This document shows positions 53,083 through 64,000 of a stretch of 64,000 nt of DNA, in pieces. The DNA comes from Tyto alba (lineage: Eukaryota; Chordata; Aves; Strigiformes; Tytonidae). The stretch lies in the NCBI RefSeq assembly GCF_018691265.1, contig NW_024881279.1:9960243-10024242 (forward strand), written 5' to 3'. Position numbers and translations under genes: made by a program. The notes beneath the pieces are model-generated. The model made no database searches, was not told where the DNA came from, and worked only from the letters and a program-made list of their open reading frames with translations. Positions within the stretch are counted from its first letter, which is position 1. The number at the start of each line of letters is the position of its first letter.

Positions 53083-54443
53083 TTTTTTGTTGTTGGGGGC
53101 AGAAAGGGTAACCTGCTCCGTATTTGCAGAATACAGAGTGGTGGGTTTTATTACCTATGGAAGGGATAAAAAAGTATTTGCAATGTCCTTCACTTTGGAC
53201 AAGAGGAGAGCACGATTTAATATGAATGTGTTGAACTAATATGCCTGTGTAAGCTGGCCCAGCTGTCTCTAAAGCTTCACATATACAAACATATTCAGGG
53301 AGATTTCTATTAGCTTGATCTGGGAGGAACCCTGCAGAACTGCGGCTTCAATGCCAACCTGGTCAAAGGACTCTGCTCATATTTCCTCAATATTATAATT
53401 TTAGTAGCTTCTTGGCACCTCCTTTCTAGCTTGTGTTTGCTGCAATATTTACAGCAGAGTAACTTTAATGAGTGCAAGAATAGTTATATTTTATTCAAAT
53501 AATCCACAAAGCTGTTTGACTGGTACCAGTCATTTCAGATGGTAGCGTAAGCTAGAAATTTAACAACTTCCAGGAATTACCACCATTTTTGCTGCATGCC
53601 CCCTTCTTCAGAAGTGATTATTTGTGGGTCAATACAGGCACAGTTGCCCTTTACAGCAGCCATTATGATTTCAAAATGTCATTTTGCTGATTTGTTTGTG
53701 GCAGAGGGAACAACTTTTGTAGCCAAGGGTTGAAATCATGCCTGATCTAGAGAAGAAACAGAGCTTTCTGGCATCACCATTGAGTCTGCTGCAACTTTCT
53801 GCCTGAGGATAAGTGCCAGGCTTGAATCTCTGTATTGTGGGTTTTGTATGTTTTCCTGAAAAACATGTCCTTACTACAGGTCTGTAAATAGCTTTTTCAA
53901 AGGAGAGATGGTGCTACAAGACTCATTTCCCAGCAAACTGAAACATTTTCCTGCTGTGATCCTTTTCCTTTACAAAGGCAGCAGAGAGGAAGTTGCCTCT
54001 AATTAGGAGATAGCTCCATGCTGCCAAAGTGTGGTACCCTTGCTGGGTACCTCACTGGGCTTCTGGAAGCAAATGCTGCATCTACTGCCTGGGGTCAGAG
54101 GCCTTTCCCAGTTCATCCACTTACAAATGAGCTCCTGCTTCCTCAGGAGGCTTCAAAGGCATCTGGAGGTAGAAGTTGCTCCAGAGCTTACTTCTGTTCT
54201 CTCAGCAAGAGAAAAGAGCATGCCACGACCATGCTACTGACCAGGCTTGGACAGGCATTTGACCTTTTGCTGAAGATGTATGACCTTCTTTAGGAAGCAT
54301 CTATGAGTATTCACTATGCACTTCCTATAGGTAATTAAACAGTAATAGTAATGTAGTCTCAGAGCAATGTCTAAGCTGTTGTGTATTCATTGGTCCTGTG
54401 AAAAAGGGAGAGTAAAATGAATAATGTAGGGAAATAGACTGAC

Positions 54444-55032
54444 TGACATGGTTTGAACTGGGCTGGAAGCCAAACATCACACACCCACTTGCTTACCCTC
54501 CCCCACCCCAAGGGATGGAAGAGAGAGTTGGAGGGGTAAAGGTAAGGAGACTTGCAGGTTGAGATAAAAACAATTTAATAATTGAAATAAAATTAAAATA
54601 ATAATTCTAATAATAGTAATACAAGAATAGACAAATTAGTAATGCACAGTGCATTTGCTCACCATCTGCCAGCCAATGCTCAGCCCATTCCTGGCTAGAA
54701 ATCCCAGAGGAGAGAAAATCCTGAAACCTCAACCCCAGAAGAGAGAGAGTTTCCCAGTGAAACTTCACGTATATACTGAGCATGACGTTGCATGATATGG
54801 AATATTGCATTGGCCAGATTGGTTCTGTTGCTCTGTCCATGCTGCCTCCGAGCTTCTTGTGCACCTGCAGGACATGGGAAGTTGCAAAGTCCTTGATTTC
54901 TTAGCAACAACTAAAAACATCGTTATATTATCAACATTCTTCTCATACCAAATCCCATACTGAACCCAAAACACAGCACTATTCTAGCTACTAAGAAGAA
55001 AAATTAGCTCTATCCCAGCCAAAACCAAGACA
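54444..55032 (-). mobile_element. Solo LTR of an avian endogenous retrovirus
   Basis: This 589-bp element begins TGACATGG and ends CAAGACA on the + strand, so it has TG...CA termini. It matches an LTR family I recognise as highly repeated in bird genomes. The family is oriented on the minus strand. Read that way, it starts tgtcttggttttggctggga, carries a TATATA box (54770-54775) with an adjacent acgtcat element, and an ATTAAA polyadenylation signal (54574-54579). No primer-binding site follows the LTR and no gag, pol or env remnant is seen on either side, so it is a solo LTR left by recombination. The flanking 5-mers (ctgac and tggac) are not a clean target-site duplication, which suggests age. 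The class (ERVL-like or another) is not certain. It lies antisense to SGCD. Confidence 0.88.
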
Positions 55033-58000
55033 TGGACAAATGAAGATACCAGGTTTTAGCACTGGCACTAGCAAGACTAGAAACAGACTCCACTGTCTAT
55101 ACATTCAGTCATGGCAAGAGAGTTTCATTGCATTTCTTTGTGCTCAATGCAGAGCTGGAAAAAAAAAATAACAAAATTAAGGAGCAGTGGAGGAAAAAAA
55201 AAAGGTGTTTCCTATCAGTGATTAAAGCCACAAGAAAAATCTATTTTGCTCTCAGTTAGAAATTGCACTATTGCCATATCAATGTAAAAGTCAGGTGTGA
55301 AGAAGTGATTTAATACAAATTCAAATCAGCATACAATTCCTGATGAATACTTATGATTGCTTTGCTGCCTTGTCGGCAATAAGTGTAGACATCGTTATCC
55401 ATTCCTTTTAATGGCAAATTCAGCTAACATTGCCCTCCTTCAAAATCCACTCACCCAGCTTGCAAACTTGTCTTTTGTTGGAGAGAACAACGTGTGTTGG
55501 GAGGGAGATCTGCTGAGAAGTTTTCCTTGTGTTTGCTTTTACTTCAAAGTACGTTCCAGGCAAAAAGGACACAATTTATGTAAAGTGTATAGGCTTCAAG
55601 TCCAGGCTGAAATGTGTGTTCAGATTGTGTTACCTTAATCCTGTTTAAGGAAAAAGAAGAATCAACCACCATCAGATTAACATTGATTAAATGTCACAAG
55701 GATTATGAATGAAACATACTGTATACTTACCAAACACTGAAATCAAGTTTAAAAGTGTGTCAGATTTATATTTTATTTCCTAAGTGTCTTCCCCAGCTTT
55801 CACAACCTGATCTGTTTGAAGCTCGCATAATATTCTCCTTGATAAATTTCCACTGTGTATTCCTACTTCAGGTTCTCTCCCGAGTTTCTTTGCAACTTTG
55901 CACAAGAATGCCAAAGAGAGCTTCAAGGGAGTTCAGTGATGACTTTGCTGTTGTTGAGCTGCAGAAAAATTGTTGAAGGACCCCAAAACTAGTCAAGAAG
56001 GAAATATCTAGAGGTCACCATACGCTGTAGCTATCTTCCTTTGTATGTCTTTTCTCAATGTGGACACAAGCCCTTCTGTTCTTTTCTGTTACCCTCTTTA
56101 TATTTCTCAGATATTCAGTCACTGACACTAGGCTGTTTGAAGGTCAGCGTGTGTTTACAGACACACATATCACTAATGATCCACATGCTCACCTTAGAGC
56201 TTGTGGCTCATCTTGTGTGCAAGTTTTCTAGCTTAAAACCAGGCTCCATTTATGTCTTGAGACTGTGAGTCAGATAACTGCTACTCCACCCGGCAGAGCA
56301 GGCCACGCTGGAGTCACAAGGAATTCTGGTTGGACCTAACTCAACCACAGCCCAGTGCCTAAGGATTGACTCACTCTCCATGTGCATAGAGTGCCAAGAC
56401 CAACATCTAAAAGATCTAAATAAATTATATTACATTTTCACTATAGACAGCTTTGTTGAAGCTGCACATGATTTCATTACGTAGTTTGCCCTTAAAAGAA
56501 CAGCTCCCCAACACTTTGCAGTGAAGGTATGCAGACAGACAGTCCTTTGCAGTAAGCTGTTTTAATCATATCCTAGAAACATGAATGAATCTTTATGGCT
56601 TTTGTTCAGTGCTCTGGCTTAACCTAAGCAGACTATTATTGTTGGGCCCTGAAATGGAGCTCTTATTGATTTCAGATTTGATGGGATTCAAGAGGAGCAA
56701 CAGCAATTACTATGTTCATCCATTTAAAAACATAAATTAAGGGTGAATAAGGCTTTTTAAACTAGGAATTAAAAGAAGCAGGCGCAAATCATTTCCACCT
56801 ATATTGTATTGAATTTACTTCCTGGACATCTGTTTGCACAGACACCTTTCTGAGACTGTCACATATTACCCTGATGAGACCTACAGAGGAGAGAACCTCA
56901 TCAGATGGGTGTTTTCATGAACAAATTGCTGAATGTGTCTTGATCAATAACAGCAGGAATAGAGGTAGTTTATGGAGATCACCAGCACACATTACAGTGC
57001 CTCTTGACTTTAGCTAGAAAAAAGTCACAGCAAATCCTTCTCCTTCTCCCCTCATTTGCACAGTACTACATTAAGTCAGAGCGCTAAAGATACAATACAC
57101 TTAAGCCAACTTAATCACCAAGTTCTTCACAGGGCTCTGAGACCCAAATTTCATTATAAAACAGTGATATACAACACTAAGTGTGTAGTGTGGGTCTGGA
57201 GTTGTCACTAAAAGAATACACAGAGTGGGAAACAAATGCGTTGTCTAGAAAGAAAAGAAAGAGGAGAGTGGGGAATAGCTAACCAGGTGCATTTGCACCT
57301 GAGCAGAAACCTGATTTCTCTTCGTGTTCTGTTCACCCCCAAGTGCTGTTCAGCTGATTGCCACCTACCCTTGACAGCAGGAGCATCAATCATTAGTCTA
57401 AAAATACTTCTCATCACATTGCATTTGAGCTCTTCTTCTCTCCCTTCCAGCTGATAGCAGTAGAAGCCTGGAGCAAGTTTTGTGCAGAGGGAGTGGTATG
57501 TGCTCAGTATCTTGCCATGGTGGCTGGAGCCCAGTTCTGGCCAGAGGGAGCAGGGGTGTCCCTTACCTTCGCACCAGGGAAGGTGCCAGGACAGTCTCAT
57601 GCAGCTCAGGTACTTTTGCAGCACACAGAAAAAGCAAGAGGCAGCTTGAGAAGCTTAACTGATGATGCCCACTTTCCTCTGGTTGGATTTGTTGCTAGTT
57701 AAGAAGATGCATGTTCCAGCTGAGATTTGCTCCTTTCTTGAGGCATTTTTAACTCTTCTCTCCCATGCAGAGTTGGTGGCATCCAGCCAGTGTTGAGCTC
57801 ACACCCGAGCCTTTGCCTTGGTCTTTTCTCACAAAGCTCATGAGATTGATCAACCAACTGCACATTTGGATGAAGATGGCTAATGCTTCAAAAGGCCCTC
57901 TTTAACAGGAGACTAGCAGACCAACATGCACATATAGAATACGATGCTTCTGCTTTGTTTCAATGTGAAACTGGGATAAAAATCCACCTTATTTTATGCT

Positions 58001-58371
58001 GTGTGTTGGATTCGTGTTGTAGAGCAAGATGATTGCCAAAAGTCCAGCCCACTGGCTCTTTTTGTTACTTCCATGTGGGGAACAGTGAGGGCAGGTTGCT
58101 GTGGCAGGCACGTGCTCTGCAGCAAGGAGGGACATTGTCTTCCTGTGCAAGAGCTGAAGCTGTTCAGGAGATGCAGCAGACCAGTGGCACTGGAGGCTCC
58201 TATGGTGGGTGCAGAATGGGAAAAGGGAGGTGAGGAGAGGACCAGAAGCTGGATGTTGCTCCAGCAACTCATTTGCAGTGGCCCAAACCGCAACCAGGCT
58301 CATCTCCTGGATGTGGTAGTAGGCATCAAAGAAACTACTAGCACCAGAGAAAATGCAAACTCTTATTTGGC

Positions 58372-58417
58372 AGAACTGTCCTCATGCAGTCTTCAGAACT
58401 GTTCTCATGCAGTCTTC
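58372..58417. repeat. Tandem duplication, 2 x 23 bp
   Basis: Two adjacent 23-nt copies (58372-58394 and 58395-58417), beginning agaactg and ending gcagtcttc, differ at one base. The near-identity suggests a recent event. Confidence 0.95.
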
Positions 58418-59519
58418 CTTCTGAGTCTCAGATGAAAGAAAAGAAAGAAAGAAACACACAAAAAAATCCCTAAACCCTGAAATTGAACCATAAATGTTCC
58501 CTTGCCAAAAGACTATTGATTTCTATTCTTACATGAAGTGAACATACACAGGGTCTTTGAAATTCGTGCCCCCGCACCTTCTGCACTAGAAGGGGAAAAA
58601 AAAAAAAACACAAAAACATTCTTATAGTGAATCTTTATGGTGATTCAAAACACTTTAGGTAGATCCTGTCATATGCTTTATAAGTTCCTGACTGATTGTG
58701 TGGAATTAAGTTATTGGGCACAGAACCAGCTAATGGAAACACATTGATGAAATCATTTTTGAGGGACATTAAATGGAACTTAAAATAAAGCTGAAATGGC
58801 TTTATGGATTTTTCAGTCAAACTGTTTATGAACATTTATCGGTGGTAAATTACACAGTGTCAGTAAAGGAAATCAGTAGGTATGGCTTTTCATAGAAGTT
58901 GCTCTGATATAATACTGTGACAAAGAATAATTTATTGCCTAGGGATGTACAGTATAGTATGTTTAAATACAAATGATACAATTGTTTTCTCCTAACTGTC
59001 TTCAGCTGTTTGCAGGTAAGTTATCCTTAGCATTAGCAGAGAGTTATCATAAGATGAAGAAAAATATGTTCAGTACTTTGCAATGAAATAGCAATTTTAT
59101 ATTATGCATTTTTCATGGTAGATAGGAAATGTTTGAATAACAGATAATTCAGGAAGTGTAAGCTGTGTTGTACCATAATATTTTTTTAAAAATTTGCTTT
59201 ATACTCAGTAAAGGGAGAAGAGATATATAGTAGATTTGATTGAGATGGGAGATTGTAGCAGCTAAGTCTTGAACTGTTAGAGCTGTGCATTAATACCATT
59301 TGTCAAAACCCATTATTCCTCAGGTAGAGGACAGTGAAAATAAGACTAGAGGCGTGCAAGAATAGAAGGCACTTTCTGGTCCTGCAAATCTTGTCCCCCG
59401 GTTTGAGACACCGCATCTTATAGTCATGAATTTGTCAAATCTGTTAGATTCTGTACCATCTAACTGAAAAGATGCTCCTCTTTTGGCTAGAAAACACTTA
59501 CTTTTATTCACAAATTATT

Positions 59520-59960
59520 TGGGACCAGTTTACTGCTGCTTGCTCTTATGCTGACGTTGGCCTAGAGCCAGTAGTTCTTTTTCCTTCATGTTATTTATCC
59601 TCCTAATGTATTTATACACAACAGTTATATCCTTCCTTAGCCATCATACTGCTAAGCTAAAAAGACAAGTCCTTCCAGTCTTCTTTTGTAGGACAAACTT
59701 TTTTCTGTTCATGCAGTCATGACAGTATTTCCCCTCTGTACACTTTCCTCACTGGGAATGAGCTGGGGGCTGCATAATAGTTCAAGGTTTCACTGATGAT
59801 CCTTAAAATAATGTGATGTTTTTCATGTTCCTGTTAGACTTGCCTCTTGCCTTTCAGTTTAATGTCATGTTTGCCTTCCCTTTGGCCCTGTCTTGCTGCC
59901 ATGAATCATGAGTAGCACTCAGCCTTTATCCAGGAAAGTTCCCATCCTGGAAGCATCCAA
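59520..59960 (-). mobile_element. Ancient CR1-type LINE relic
   Basis: Read on the + strand, the order of degenerate blocks follows the reverse complement of old amniote CR1 consensus sequence. There is a tatttatacacaacagttat block, a gctaagctaaaaagacaagtc block, a ttccagtcttcttttgtagg block, a ctgtacactttcctcactgg block and a tagttcaaggtttcactgatg block. Divergence is high and the edges are uncertain. No coding potential remains. The alternative is chance similarity, which the preserved order of blocks makes less likely. Confidence 0.5.
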
Positions 59961-60836
59961 CATGGAGAGGAAATTGTTTGCTACTTTCTAACCACATGAC
60001 CTTGGACTTCATATTTTTAAATTTCTCCCTCTCTCCTCTTCTCCTTTTTGAGGTCAAACATTTGTTTCTCCATGACACTCCAGTTCTCTGCAGAGCCAGA
60101 AGAGCCCAATTCAGTGTCAACAGCACATTTCCTGAAACTTTCTTTTGTTTTTTTGCCAAAACTTTCAGTAAAACTACTACATGAGGTCACTTCCTCCAGC
60201 CTAATGCCTTCACTTTCAACGCCATCCAACACTGATGCTATCACAGCCTGGCTAGGGACTTCTGTAGTGGCCAAGATCCAGACTCTGACACAAATGTCCA
60301 GCGTAGCTGAATCTCTCCAAGGCAGATGTTTCCATCGGCAGGCACTGCAGGAGCCATGGATCCTACAGGCAGAGATGGAGACTCTTCAGCATAGAAGAGA
60401 GTGGGCTGGTGGGAGTGAGCACGTTTGAGGTTTATAAAATTTCCAATAGTATGAAAAGAAGAGGATGGTTGTTTACAGTTTTTCACAGTCCAAGGCAGAA
60501 CAAGGATCCAGTGAAATCATCAGGCAGCAGGTTGAAGCCAAGAGAAGAACTTCTCCAGAGTATTTAATTCATCTGTGAGTCCCTTGCTACAGAAATGGGG
60601 ACACTTAAAATGATAATTAGGTGAGGTGAGGAAAGCTTATCAGTGTCTCTCCAGTTGCTGGATGACACGGCCAGCTCAAACAGTCCCTCAGCTGCTGACA
60701 GGCAGAGTCAAGGGAAGGGTGTCTCAGTCCTGGTCCCTCAGCATCCCCTCATGGCTGATGTCCTGCTCGGTGACAGGGACAGGTGGCCCTTTGGGAGATC
60801 TTGTGTTCTTAAAACAGAATAATAAGAAATGATATT

Positions 60837-60872
60837 GTCAAGGCAGGAAGCGTCATCAAGGCAGGTAGTGTT
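60837..60872. repeat. Imperfect tandem duplication, 2 units of about 17-18 bp
   Basis: The word tcaaggcagg(a/t)ag occurs twice in succession, 17-18 nt apart, with a few differences. Confidence 0.7.
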
Positions 60873-62044
60873 TACTCCTAATTCATATCAAAGGAGAGAA
60901 ACAGAAGGATTTGGAGATCTCATTCCTGTTCCCAGTGCATAAGAGACCCTTCCATGGATCTGGAAATAAATATGACCGGAAAAGAGGGTTAAAGAACTGT
61001 GTGTAGGGAAAGGAAAACAAGATGGAGGAAAGGAATAACAAACTTCTTTTGTTTTCAGCCTTCCTGAAATGACTGCGTTGGAGTCGTCACTGGCATTCTT
61101 TCCAAAGTTGCTTCCAGCTTTTAAAATAAATAATGAAAGCATGGAAAAAACCCAAATCATTAGAAATATGCTAAAGTTTTGCCTTATTCTGCATGCATTT
61201 CTGGTTAGATGCAGATCATTATTTGGGGCTTTGCATAACTTAAGTAGCTGACTTAAAGTATGTAAAAATTAATTAAAATTAACAGCAGAAAGACACTATT
61301 TAAGTAATACAAGTGGAAAGAGTACAAGAATATGTATATGCACCTCTCCAGCTGCACTTCTTCATCTTCCTCCCATCAGAAAATCATTGGTTTATTATGC
61401 AGATATGTGCAGGCTGCATCTTTTGCTAAGTTTCATTGCAAAGCTAATAGCCAAGGCAATTGTGTGGATAAGCAGAGACTTAAATCATTTGGAAACTGTT
61501 GAGAGAGGACAGATCTGATAATAATAACCTTCATGGCTGGCAAGTTACAGCTGCTTTTGACAGCCTGTAACGATGAAGGTTTATAGTAAAGTTAAGAGCT
61601 AAATATCTGTATTGTGCCATAGGATCAATTTCAATTCCCAAGTATAAAGCTTCAAACTTTAGACTGCTTTTATCATCTTTGAGATTACTTTGTTTTTCTC
61701 TAGGTTAAAAAGGAGTTGGTTTCTTTTTTATAAATGTTAGAGTGCTTATTTTCATTCTAATTTTTTTTCTTTAACATAGTGGGACAGATTAGTTAATTTA
61801 TTTCAGTGCAAAGAAAGTGTAATCTTACTGAAGCCACAGGTGTTTCTCACTTATAGCAGAAGTTACAGAAGGATGTTGTATTAACATGTTTTGCATCATC
61901 TCAGAATATTTTTTATTTCTAGTGCATTGCTGTGGGTAAGACAGTACTATTCTTAGCTGTGTTTTAAATGGAAGTTTCAGTGAGAGTGACGACATAACAT
62001 TCTGCAGCACAGAGGGTCAGTCACAGCGCTTGGGGACTCCTGTG

Positions 62045-62505
62045 TCCCAACAGAGTATTTTAAAAGTGGAATGGGTTCAGAACAGAGCAATGAGAAGTCC
62101 AGTAAATCTAATTCACAGTGAATGATTCAGAAAGCTGTAACCTGAACCAGAGAAGGCTGGGGTAGTTGGGTCACAGAAGGTGGAGAGTCTGCTCATGCAG
62201 GGCCTATTGGCTGGCATTCAAGGACACGAGAAGATTTAGTGGCTGAAAGCTGAAGTGAGACTAATTCAGATTAGATGCACATTTTTGAATTAGAACAATT
62301 ACTGGAAGGGCTTACCAGAGGATGGCATGGGCTTCCTTAAGCTTAAAACAATTATATGGGGAGAGCACATCTTCCTAGAGAGACATAGCATAGCTCAGTC
62401 ATAAAATAGAAACCCAGTGCAGGGATGGGTGGGTGAAATGGCCCAACCTGGGGTATTCAGGTGGCTATGGAAGAGGATTGCAATGGCCTGAAACTTAGGA
62501 AAGCT
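62045..62505 (+). mobile_element. Ancient CR1-type LINE, 3' portion
   Basis: This is a degenerate copy of the old CR1 type shared with crocodilians and turtles. The blocks in order are gggttcagaacagagcaatgag, gctgaaagctgaagtgagac, taattcagattagatgcac, attttt...agaacaattactggaag, taccagaggatggcatgggc, agcatagctcagtc, ccagtgcagggatg and gggtgaaatggcc. These follow the known order of this 3' region. It is in the same orientation as SGCD and ends about 700 bp before exon 7. No open frame is preserved. Confidence 0.8.
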
Positions 62506-63200
62506 GTTCATATTACCTATTGGTTTAGAGCTTGTGGTCTAAAAACAGACAGCAAATGGGGATAGTGCTGCCTTCCTATTGTGGTTTGAGCCACTGTCTC
62601 TAAGAGAAGGGGGAATTGAGCAGAAGTTATATTACTTCTGGGTCACATATTGAACCGGTGGCCAGGCTGGGACTAGATCAGTCTACTGCCTGTTTTTTCA
62701 GCATTTCATCAGGTGGGCACCTCCCTCCTTTTCCTCAGGCAGCAGCACAGCCTGACTGGAGAGACATTTGCAGTGATTGAGCCAAAATTTGGCATTCTCC
62801 TTTAAGCATCTCTCAGAGCCCAGCAAAAGAAGTAATGTCATGACATGCATCCAGGTTCATTAATGAGGGATGTAGCTGGATTAGATGCCTGGTTACCAAG
62901 GGGGTATCTTTTCCGAGCTCTCTGCGTCAGTTGGGTTAGCAAACACGTCCCACAGTTAGGGTGCGAGCAGCTGCTTTTACAGCCAGAAGTGTGGTTTACA
63001 GGCAAATCCCAGTTGTAATCAAGGCAACCATTTCAGATGATCAAGATCTGGCTTTTCCTGGGGACAGAAGGGATGTGTGCAAGAGAGAAATGGGGTCAGG
63101 CAATGGGTTAAATTGCACCTAGATATGATTTGACAATCACTCCCCTGATAACAGCTTATGATGTTTACAATTTGTCTTCTGTTTTGTTTTGTGATTTCAG

Positions 63201-63273
63201 GAGCAGAAGGCACAGTGTTCCCTAAATCTATAGAAACTCCCAATGTCAGGGCAGACCCCTTCAAGGAACTAAG
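63201..63273 (+). CDS. SGCD: Delta-sarcoglycan, coding exon 7 (residues 168-192)
   Basis: This 73-bp exon has phase 1 in and phase 2 out, matching human c.503-575. It completes Gly168 and then encodes [19 protein letters not shown] and FKEL plus two bases of the next codon. The acceptor is gtgatttcag and the donor is gtaaac. Every residue here is the same as in human delta-sarcoglycan as I recall it, the most conserved of the four exons. The zeta paralogue differs at several of these positions, which confirms the assignment. Translation past the donor meets TAA at once, so retention of intron 7 would truncate the protein. Skipping it would shift the frame. The C-terminal exons, with the cysteine cluster shared by the sarcoglycans, lie downstream of the window. 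Confidence 0.97.
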
Positions 63274-63806
63274 GTAAACTTTGGAATATGGTTTAACGGT
63301 AACTCAGTGGCGCCTTGTTGGAGTTGTGCATACTGCTGGGCATCTTTTCTGCTTTTACATAAGAGCTTGGGGATTCACTTTGGAAGGCATCACCGAGAGG
63401 ATGCCATGGAAGAGAAGGGACCTGCCATGTTTACATGTGATATGACTGAGCTAAAGGCAAACACGGGTTATGAGAGCATCATTTCTCCTCTGTAACATGC
63501 TCTGCATACCCTGGGCCCAGCACTTGAAAAAAAATAGAGAAATCTTCCTGGTTGTGCAGGGCAGCAGTGGAATACATACTGAATCACAGGGAGTAGCAGC
63601 AGGCAAAAGGATAATGCTCACCAGCATTATCTGTCTTTCAGAAATGCAGACCCTCCCTGGCCTACACAGGGTCTAGCTCTCCATGCATGTAACTGCTGAC
63701 ACTTGCAGAGATGTTGCTTGATGACAGCAATATATCAGGAGGGAATAAACAGCACAGCTCCTGGGAACCAGCTTTGCTCTCAAGCTAACGCTGGGCATTA
63801 TAATTT

Positions 63807-63839
<33 letters not shown>

Positions 63840-64000
63840 AAAAGAAAAAAAAACAGGTGTAGCACTACAGATTAGTTTGGATGACTAGTTTCTGAAAAGA
63901 GACTAATCAAATAGCCTAATAAATTATTGACTGAATCTCCTGGTATCTTCTGGCCAAGAAGGCTGTAGGGGTTTGCCATCAGTGCTCTAATGCCCTTTGT
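63274..64000 (+). other. SGCD: SGCD intron 7, 5' part
   Basis: This is non-coding sequence after the exon 7 donor. Apart from the A-rich tract at 63811-63854 I see nothing recognisable in it. Confidence 0.9.
63811..63854. repeat. A tract (28 nt) and A-rich continuation
   Basis: Twenty-eight A are followed by GAAAAGAAAAAAAAAC. No AATAAA is suitably placed upstream; the nearest, around 63745, is more than 60 nt away. Confidence 0.92.

Larger units (their letters stand above)
47780..63200 (+). other. SGCD: SGCD intron 6 (15.4 kb)
   Basis: This intron is bounded by GTAAAA and GTGATTTCAG. It is the repeat-richest part of the window. It holds a 3'-truncated CR1 fragment (52244-52440), the solo LTR (54444-55032) and two old CR1-type relics (59520-59960 on the minus strand, 62045-62505 on the plus strand). 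It also holds a CpG-rich palindrome at 48419, a G-quadruplex motif at 53064, a homeodomain-motif-rich AT block at 51440-51770, and a 23-bp tandem duplication at 58372. The remainder is unique sequence with no recognised gene. Confidence 0.93.

Noticed and set aside
54607..54974. Minus-strand open frames of 69-85 codons
   Set aside because: They lie inside the solo LTR, which is non-coding, and none resembles a retroviral protein.
57208..58435. Cluster of open frames of 99-144 codons on both strands
   Set aside because: These have no recognisable protein features, and overlapping frames on both strands point to low stop density by chance.
1..64000. tRNA, rRNA, CRISPR, bacterial operons or a phage-like system
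   Set aside because: None seen by eye. The exon-intron structure, CR1 and LTR repeats and base composition are those of a vertebrate nuclear intron.

Overview
This is an intron-dominated piece of vertebrate nuclear DNA, almost certainly from a bird. The only gene I can support is delta-sarcoglycan (SGCD) on the + strand. Four short coding exons (102, 88, 120 and 73 bp) lie at 22201-22302, 45321-45408, 47660-47779 and 63201-63273. Each has a pyrimidine-rich AG acceptor and a GT donor, and the reading frame runs through all four junctions without a break. Together they encode 127 complete codons plus two bases. In the 290-residue numbering of human delta-sarcoglycan this is Asp65 to the middle of codon 192, the first half of the extracellular domain. 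The cytoplasmic tail, transmembrane segment and cysteine-rich C-terminus are in exons outside the window. Exons are called 4-7 by analogy with the human gene.

The avian assignment rests on two repeats. One is a CR1 LINE copy ending in an ATTCTAT-type 3' terminus (13724-14163). The other is a solo LTR of an endogenous retrovirus family that I recognise as common in bird genomes (54444-55032). The species cannot be named.

Layout: 1-22200 is the end of intron 3, 22303-45320 is intron 4 (23.0 kb), 45409-47659 is intron 5 (2.25 kb), 47780-63200 is intron 6 (15.4 kb), and 63274-64000 is the start of intron 7. The introns hold the younger CR1 copy, a 3'-truncated CR1 piece (52244-52440), two much older CR1-type relics (59520-59960 and 62045-62505), the solo LTR, simple repeats and many long A tracts. 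Exons make up about 0.6% of the window. I saw no second gene, RNA gene, CRISPR array or bacterial-type system. The many open frames of 60-180 codons look like chance.

Nothing here is an obvious new biological system. The observations most worth a second look are a homeodomain-motif-rich AT block (51440-51770), a near-perfect inverted repeat (42633-42739), a CpG-rich cruciform sequence 640 bp after exon 6, two G-quadruplex motifs on the sense strand, an excess of A tracts over T tracts on the sense strand, and a possible retrocopied mRNA 3' end (27999-28244).
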